18,035 bases of DNA. It comes from DASSHA01 sp035693145 (lineage in GTDB: Bacteria; Chloroflexota; Limnocylindria; Limnocylindrales; CSP1-4). Of this stretch, positions 13,197 through 18,035 are shown piece by piece; the first letter of the stretch is position 1, and each line of letters starts with the position of its first letter. Where the stretch lies: contig DASSHA010000091.1 in the NCBI GenBank assembly GCA_035693145.1, positions 1 through 18,035 of the forward strand. Reading direction: 5' to 3'. The position numbers and the translations under genes were made by a program. The notes under the pieces were generated by a model that ran no database searches, was not told where the DNA came from, and saw only the letters and a program-made list of their open reading frames with translations.

Positions 13197-14608
13197 TGGC
13201 CGGCGACGGGCGGATGGCGGAGGTCCCGTTCAGCGGCGAGCGGGTCGACGGTCGGCGGCTGCTCGCACAGGCGGTCGGGTTCGGTCGGGCGCTTCGGTCG
13301 GCCGGGCTCCAGATCGACCTCGCCTCCGAGGTCGACTTCGCCCGCGCGCTCACGCTCGTCGACCTGACCGATCGCGCCGACGTCCGCGCCGCCGGGGCGG
13401 CGGTGTTCGTCCGCCGTCGCGACGACCGTCAAACGTACGACCGGGTCTTCGACCGCTGGTGGCGGCAGCGTCGTCGCCTACGGCCGTCCCCACCGCCTGC
13501 CGAGGTCGAGGTCGAGGATGCGGCGTCAGCGCACGCCGCGGAGGGCGACGCCGCGCCCGTCCCCGGTGACGAGCGCGTCGCGACCGAGATCGACCCGAGG
13601 GGGATGCCGATTCCCGGCGGGGACGACGATCTCGACGAGGCCCCGCTGGACCGCGTCATCGTCGCCCCCGACGCGTACAGCCGCGGCGAGGTGCTCCGGC
13701 AGCGCGAGTTCGATCGAATGACGCCGGCCGAGCTCCGCGATGCCGAGCGACTGGTGGACCTGCTCACGCCGCGCCTCGAGCGCCGCCGGACGCGCCGTTA
13801 CGAGCTCCACCACCACGGCACCCGGCTGGCGCCTCGGGCGATGTTCCGGCGCAACCTCGGTACCGGCGGGGAGCTCTACGACTGGGAGTGGCAACGGCCC
13901 ACGACGCGGCCGCGGCCGCTCGTCGTCCTGTGCGACATCTCGGGCTCGATGGAGCGACACTCGCGGCTGCTCCTCAGGTTCATCCAGGCGTTGTCGGCGG
14001 CCTCCGCCGTGCGGACCGAATCGTTCGTCTTCGGGACCCGTCTGACGCGCGTCACGCGGTTGCTCCGCGATCGCGACCGCGATCGGGCCCTCGCGAGGGT
14101 CGCGGATTCGGTGGCCGACTGGGCCGGCGGGACGCGGATCGGCGAGTCGTTCCGCGAGTTCAACCTCCGCTGGGCACGGCGGACGCTCCGCTCTTCGGGG
14201 ATCGTCATCGTGGTGTCGGACGGTTGGGATCGCGGCGATCCGAAGCTCGTCGGCGTGGAAACCGCTCGGCTCCGGAGGAGCTGCCACCGGCTCATCTGGC
14301 TCAATCCGCTGGCCGGGACCCCCGGCTATCGTCCCCTCGCCGCGGGGATGGCCGCCGCCTATCCGTTCATCGACGACTTCCTCGCCGCCGGAACGATTGC
14401 CTCGCTCGAGCGGCTCGGCGAGATCCTCGCGGGGATGCGCGCCCCGGGAAGCGCGGCGCGAGTCGCCCGAACCGGTGGCGTCGGCGCGGCGGCGGCCGAG
14501 GCCGTGCCATACCACGCGGCGCTCGCGGCGGCACGACCGGCCGACGCGGCGGCGCGGCCGCTCCGGCTCCCCGAGTCGGATGCCAGCGTGGCCCGGCCGC
14601 TGGACTGA
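13196..14608 (+). CDS. VWA-domain protein, CoxE-like
   Basis: CoxE-type von Willebrand factor A protein of 470 residues, the usual partner of a MoxR/CoxD ATPase. The C-terminal VWA domain keeps a full metal-ion-dependent adhesion site: D247-I-S249-G-S251, Thr313 in GGTRIGES and Asp342 in VVSDGWDRGD. The N-terminal half has the family's FGRALRSAG start, the VFVRRRDDRQTYDRVFDRWW block and an acidic linker (about 105-155). There is no signal peptide, so it is cytoplasmic. The start is ATG 13196, overlapping the MoxR stop by one base (TGATG); a GTG one codon earlier is equally possible. The last 40 residues are Ala/Arg/Pro-rich and probably disordered. Confidence 0.9.
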   Translation: MAGDGRMAEVPFSGERVDGRRLLAQAVGFGRALRSAGLQIDLASEVDFARALTLVDLTDRADVRAAGAAVFVRRRDDRQTYDRVFDRWWRQRRRLRPSPPPAEVEVEDAASAHAAEGDAAPVPGDERVATEIDPRGMPIPGGDDDLDEAPLDRVIVAPDAYSRGEVLRQREFDRMTPAELRDAERLVDLLTPRLERRRTRRYELHHHGTRLAPRAMFRRNLGTGGELYDWEWQRPTTRPRPLVVLCDISGSMERHSRLLLRFIQALSAASAVRTESFVFGTRLTRVTRLLRDRDRDRALARVADSVADWAGGTRIGESFREFNLRWARRTLRSSGIVIVVSDGWDRGDPKLVGVETARLRRSCHRLIWLNPLAGTPGYRPLAAGMAAAYPFIDDFLAAGTIASLERLGEILAGMRAPGSAARVARTGGVGAAAAEAVPYHAALAAARPADAAARPLRLPESDASVARPLD

Positions 14609-14625
14609 AATCCCGGTCGGCGGGG

Positions 14626-14631
14626 TAGAGT
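14626..14631 (+). promoter_or_regulatory. -10 box of a leaderless promoter, XdhC gene
   Basis: TAGAGT ends six bases before the ATG at 14638, inside the 29-base gap after the VWA gene. TGGACT at 14601-14606 is a weak -35 candidate with a long spacer of 19. It suggests the XdhC gene can be transcribed separately from the MoxR-VWA pair. Confidence 0.45.
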
Positions 14632-14637
14632 CGACCC

Positions 14638-15771
14638 ATGCGTGAGGTGCTCGACGCGTTGGGGACGTGGCGGGCCGAGGGTGTCCCCGTCGGTCGTGCC
14701 GTCGTCGTTCGAACGTTCGGCTCGGCGCCGCGACCGGAGGGCGCCGTCATGCTCGCAACAGCGGACGGCCGGCTCGCGGGTTCCGTCAGCGGCGGATGCG
14801 TCGAGGGTGCCGCGTTCGAGGAGATCGAGCAGGCGCGCGCCTCGGGCCGCGCTCGCGTCGTGCGCTACGGGATCAGCGACGAGCAGGCGTGGGACGTCGG
14901 GCTCGCGTGTGGTGGCACGATCGACGTGCTCGTCGAGCCGATCGTGGCCGACGCCGTCGAGGAGGGCGCTCGCGCTCCGGACGAACGGTCCGAGGGCGTC
15001 GTCGTCGTGACGCCGCTGCCGGGCGATTCGCCACCCGCCGAGTTCGGCCCACACGAGCCGGGCAACGGCGCGCCTCCGGCACCGAAGCTCGTCGTCCACG
15101 AGGACGGAACGCTCGACGGGTCGCTCGGGTCGCCGGAAGACGATCGGGCGCTCGTGGGAGCCGCGCGCGAGGCGCTCCTTCGTGGGATGTCGCGCACGGT
15201 CACGATCGGCGACCGGCAGCTGTTCGTCGAGGCGTTTCCTCGCCAGCCGCGACTCGTCGTCGTCGGTGCGGTCGAGGTCGCACGATCGCTCGTCCGCCTC
15301 GCCCGCGAGCTCGGATACGAAGTCGTCGTCGTCGACGGCCGACCCGCGTTCGCCACGGCCGAGCGCTTCCCCCCGGACGCGGTCGACCGCCTCGTCGTGG
15401 GCTGGCCGGACGAGGTCGCCGACGACATCCGACTCGGGCCGGCCGACGCGGTCGCGGTCCTGAGCCACGACGTGAAGTTCGACGAGCCCGCAATCGTCGA
15501 GGCGATCCGGCGCGGCTGCCGCTATGTCGGCGCCGTCGGCTCGCGCAAGACCCAGGCCGATCGCATGGCGCGCCTCCGCGAGGCGGGACTGACCGACGAG
15601 GAGCTCGAGCGTCTGCGTGGGCCGATCGGCCTCGACCTCGGCGGTCGCAGCCCGGCCGAGACCGCGCTCGCGATCCTCGCCGAGATCGTCGCCGAGCGCT
15701 ACGCCGGCAGCGGGCTGCCGATGCGCGACAAGGCGCGCCGGCGAACAGAAGCGATGGCCGTTCCGGCCTGA
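14638..15771 (+). CDS. XdhC/CoxF-family molybdenum hydroxylase maturation protein
   Basis: Protein of 377 residues of the XdhC/CoxI family, which binds molybdenum cofactor, aids its sulfuration and delivers it to hydroxylases such as xanthine dehydrogenase or CO dehydrogenase. The N-terminal domain contains the signature GSAPRPEGAVM and SVSGGCVEG with conserved Cys54; the C-terminal half is the Rossmann-like XdhC_C domain (LVVVGAVEVARSLVRLAREL, VVVVDGRPAFATAERF, AVAVLSHDVKFDEPAI, YVGAVGSRKTQADR), ending in GLDLGGRSPAETALAILAEIVAERY. Both domains are present in one chain. A charged, Gly/Pro-rich linker joins them (about 105-165). Next to CoxD- and CoxE-like genes it fits the CoxF position; the hydroxylase subunits are not in the window. 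The ATG follows a TAGAGT box by six bases. Confidence 0.92.
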   Translation: MREVLDALGTWRAEGVPVGRAVVVRTFGSAPRPEGAVMLATADGRLAGSVSGGCVEGAAFEEIEQARASGRARVVRYGISDEQAWDVGLACGGTIDVLVEPIVADAVEEGARAPDERSEGVVVVTPLPGDSPPAEFGPHEPGNGAPPAPKLVVHEDGTLDGSLGSPEDDRALVGAAREALLRGMSRTVTIGDRQLFVEAFPRQPRLVVVGAVEVARSLVRLARELGYEVVVVDGRPAFATAERFPPDAVDRLVVGWPDEVADDIRLGPADAVAVLSHDVKFDEPAIVEAIRRGCRYVGAVGSRKTQADRMARLREAGLTDEELERLRGPIGLDLGGRSPAETALAILAEIVAERYAGSGLPMRDKARRRTEAMAVPA

Positions 15772-15779
15772 GCCGACCC

Positions 15780-18035
15780 GTGCTCACGACCGACGCTGAT
15801 TTCCGACCGCGCTGGCCATCGGCCGCGCCGCCGGCCCCAGCGGACGAACTCGTCGGTCGCGACGACGAGCTCGAGATGATCCGCCGCCTCCTCACGGCCG
15901 GCGAGGCGGGCGAGGCAGACGGTGGGGGCGGGTCAGGCGCGGCCGTCCTCGTCACCCTCGTCGGCCCCGCGGGAGCGGGCAAGACGCGTCTCGCGGAGGC
16001 GATCGCCCGACTCGAGCTCGAACGGCGCGATGGCCGCGTCGCCTGGGTCGCTCTCGGCGCCGTCGAGGACCCCACGCGCGTCCCGTCCGTCGTCGCGGCC
16101 GCGCTCGGCATCCCGGACGCACCCGGCCGAACGCCACTCGCCGCCCTGGCCGAGGTGGTCGGCGAGAAACGTCCCGCACCCGGACGACCGACGCTGCTCG
16201 TCCTGGACGCGGTACTGCGCCTCGTGCCGGACGTCGGCCTCCTCGAGGAGCTCCGTACGTCGCTGCGCAGCGTCGTGATCCTCGCGACGAGCCGGCGGCC
16301 GCTCCGGGCGACGGGCGAACGGACCGTCGAGGTCGGACCGCTTCCGCTGCCCGCGCCCGGGGCGACGCCGGCCGACGTCGCCGCGTCCCCGGCCGTCCGG
16401 CTCCTCGTCGCCCACGCGTCCCGGTCGGAGGCGTCGGTCGGGGTGACCGACGCGAACGCCGCCGCGCTCGGGGATGTCGCCCGCCGGCTCGACGGCCTCC
16501 CGCTCGCGCTCGAGCTTGCCGGTGCGGCGCTCCGGCGCGTGGGTCCGCGCCAGCTCCTCGAGCGGCTTGCGGCGCCGGCCGACCCCGGGTCGGGACCGGC
16601 CGGCCCCGTGGCGGCGTCGGTGCTGGATCCGCTCGCGGCCGCCCTCGATCGGAGCCTCGACCTCGTCTCTCCGGCCGCCCGCGTGCTCTACCGCCGCCTC
16701 GCCGTCCTCGTCGGGCCGATCGAGCCCGACCTCGCCCGCGGCATCGTAGAGCGCGGTGTGCTCCTCGGCCTCGTCTCGCCGCCCGGGGAGATCGATGCCG
16801 CGATCGCGGAGCTCGTCGACGCGAGCCTGCTCAAGCGTCCGGATCGCTCGGACGGTGGTGACGCGCCACCGTCGATGCTCGAGACCGTCCGTGCGCACGG
16901 CCGATCGAGGCTGGAGGCGGAGGGCGAGACCGCGACCGCGGAATGGGCGCACGCGCACGAGGTCCTCGAGCGTGCCGAGGCGCTCGACGAGCGGCTCGTC
17001 CCGCTCGTCGACCCATCGGCCCTCGCGGGACTCGATCGTCTCGCGCCCGAGGCCGAGGTCGCGTTCGATCGCGCGGCTGCGCGTGGCGGCGACGACGTCG
17101 TGCTCCGGATCGCGGCTGCGCTCGGGGAGTGGTGGCGGGTGCGCGGCCGGCTCGCCGACGGGCGGCTTCGGATCGAGCTCGCACTCCGGCGGACGGTCGG
17201 CTCGCGGTCTGGCGTGCGCGCCGCCGCGATGTACGCCGACGCGTCGCTCGCGTATCGCCAGGGCGATTTCGGTCGGGCCCACGAGCTGCTGCGCGAGGCG
17301 ATCGTGATCCGTGCCGAGCTCGGCGACCGCCGCCACGAGGCTCGCGCACACAACCTCCTTGCGCTCGTCCTCTTCGATGCCGGCCGGATGTCCGACGCGA
17401 TCGAGGAGGCCGAGCTGGGCCTCGCCATCCGGCGCGAGCTCGGCGACGATCTGGAGACGGCGGCCTCGCTCAACACGGTCGGCGGCATCCGGCATTTCGG
17501 CGGCGAGCTCCGGCCCGCGGCGGACGCGCTCGAGGAAGGGCTGGCGATCCGCGAGCGGCTCGGCGACGAGTCGGGCGTCGCCGTCTGCCTCGCGAACCTT
17601 GCGCTGGTCGACCGCGACCTCGGCGAGATCGAGCGCGGGGCCGAACGCCTGGAGCGCGCGGTCGCGACCCGCCGCCGCCTCGGCGACCGGCTCCGCCAGG
17701 CCGCGACGATCCACAACCTCGGACTCATTCGGCTGGAGCAGGGCCGGCTCGCCGACGCTCGCGCGGCGATCGAGGAGGCCCTCGCGCTCTCGCGCGAGCA
17801 CGGCGACCGCGTGGAGACCGCGGACGCGCTCGCGGACCTGGCGCTCATCGCGCGCGACGAGGGACGGATCGCGGACGCGTGGCGACAGGCGACCGAGTCG
17901 GTCAGGCTCGCGACGCGGATCCGCGCGCTCGGAGTTGTCGCTCTCGCCCTCGACGTGACCGCCGCCCTCGCGGGTGGCGAGGACCCGCTCGACGGGGCAC
18001 GACTGTGGGGCGCCGCGGCGGCACTCCGCGCCCGG
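15780..18035 (+). CDS. P-loop ATPase/TPR regulator (AfsR/LuxR-associated type), 3' end outside the window
   Basis: Large signalling ATPase of the kind seen in AfsR- and LAL-type regulators. The frame is open from GTG 15780 to the right edge (752 residues, no stop). Residues 24-45 (DELVGRDDELEMIRRLL) are the usual lead-in to the P-loop GPAGAGKT (62-69); LLVLDAV holds the Walker B Asp143, and RLDGLPLALELAGA (from about 236) is the NB-ARC GLPL motif. From about residue 500 on, tandem 40-residue TPR units repeat (AIRRELGD, AIRERLGD, ATRRRLGD, LSREHGD). GARLWGAAAALRA at the edge is the typical near-C-terminal motif, so perhaps 60-100 residues are missing. No DNA-binding domain precedes the P-loop; one could follow at the C-terminus. 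The start lies eight bases after the XdhC stop, which suggests co-transcription. Confidence 0.85.
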   Translation, partial: MLTTDADFRPRWPSAAPPAPADELVGRDDELEMIRRLLTAGEAGEADGGGGSGAAVLVTLVGPAGAGKTRLAEAIARLELERRDGRVAWVALGAVEDPTRVPSVVAAALGIPDAPGRTPLAALAEVVGEKRPAPGRPTLLVLDAVLRLVPDVGLLEELRTSLRSVVILATSRRPLRATGERTVEVGPLPLPAPGATPADVAASPAVRLLVAHASRSEASVGVTDANAAALGDVARRLDGLPLALELAGAALRRVGPRQLLERLAAPADPGSGPAGPVAASVLDPLAAALDRSLDLVSPAARVLYRRLAVLVGPIEPDLARGIVERGVLLGLVSPPGEIDAAIAELVDASLLKRPDRSDGGDAPPSMLETVRAHGRSRLEAEGETATAEWAHAHEVLERAEALDERLVPLVDPSALAGLDRLAPEAEVAFDRAAARGGDDVVLRIAAALGEWWRVRGRLADGRLRIELALRRTVGSRSGVRAAAMYADASLAYRQGDFGRAHELLREAIVIRAELGDRRHEARAHNLLALVLFDAGRMSDAIEEAELGLAIRRELGDDLETAASLNTVGGIRHFGGELRPAADALEEGLAIRERLGDESGVAVCLANLALVDRDLGEIERGAERLERAVATRRRLGDRLRQAATIHNLGLIRLEQGRLADARAAIEEALALSREHGDRVETADALADLALIARDEGRIADAWRQATESVRLATRIRALGVVALALDVTAALAGGEDPLDGARLWGAAAALRAR

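Noticed and set aside
15255..15290. XdhC nucleotide loop reads GAV rather than GAG
   Set aside because: From memory, a GAV form of this loop (GAVHIAQ-like) occurs in XdhC/CoxI-family proteins, so I do not treat it as a loss of function.
15933..17801. 622-codon open frame on the minus strand
   Set aside because: Antisense shadow of the P-loop/TPR gene; no recognisable domain and a composition dominated by Arg, Glu and Asp.

Overview
The window is high-GC DNA, dense with genes on both strands and rich in GTG/TTG starts and ATGA/TGATG overlaps. The mix of TadE-type pseudopilins, a TPR-rhomboid fusion, CoxD/CoxE/CoxF-type accessory proteins, a lipoprotein-dependent sugar ABC operon and a large P-loop/TPR regulator, together with apparent leaderless starts, suggests a soil or freshwater high-GC bacterium. 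My best guess is a Chloroflexota lineage (Limnocylindria-like), with an actinobacterium as the alternative. This is inference from gene content; no rRNA or tRNA is present.

Layout. (1) 1-1238, minus: two overlapping TadE-like pseudopilin genes; the second runs off the left edge. (2) 1381-2046, plus: a short, degenerate PfkB-type sugar-kinase homologue. (3) 2047-2378: a gene-free stretch ending in three tandem 39-bp repeats. A diverged copy of the repeat forms the 3' end of the PfkB-like gene, and the last tandem copy supplies the stop codon of the next gene. (4) 2370-3056, minus: a SRAP/YedK DNA-protein crosslink protein. It is divergent, across only 28 bp, from (5) 3085-4269, plus: a TPR-rhomboid intramembrane protease, followed after 1 bp by a MetE-like barrel protein (4271-5146). 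(6) 5147-5434: a convergent intergenic region with hairpins. (7) 12083-5435, minus: a six-gene sugar-uptake operon, transcribed as Gfo/Idh/MocA oxidoreductase, ABC ATPase, Tat lipoprotein binding protein, two permeases and a LacI repressor. A promoter and an overlapping LacI-type operator lie upstream of it. (8) 12276-15771, plus: MoxR ATPase (CoxD-like), VWA protein (CoxE-like) and XdhC/CoxF-like protein, a maturation set for a molybdenum hydroxylase such as aerobic CO dehydrogenase. (9) 15780 to the right edge, plus: a P-loop/TPR regulator, 3' truncated by the window.

How the parts work together. The operon imports a carbohydrate (substrate unknown), oxidises or epimerises it with the Idh-type enzyme, and is probably switched by its own LacI product acting at the operator over the promoter. 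The MoxR-VWA-XdhC set would insert or mature the cofactor of a hydroxylase encoded outside the window.

No clearly new multi-gene system is visible. The most unusual signals are at the level of DNA: a repeated TANNNT box placed 6-8 nt before five start codons (leaderless transcription), one pair of which forms a 13-bp palindromic bidirectional promoter; and a 39-bp repeat whose CTAG variants end two convergent genes.
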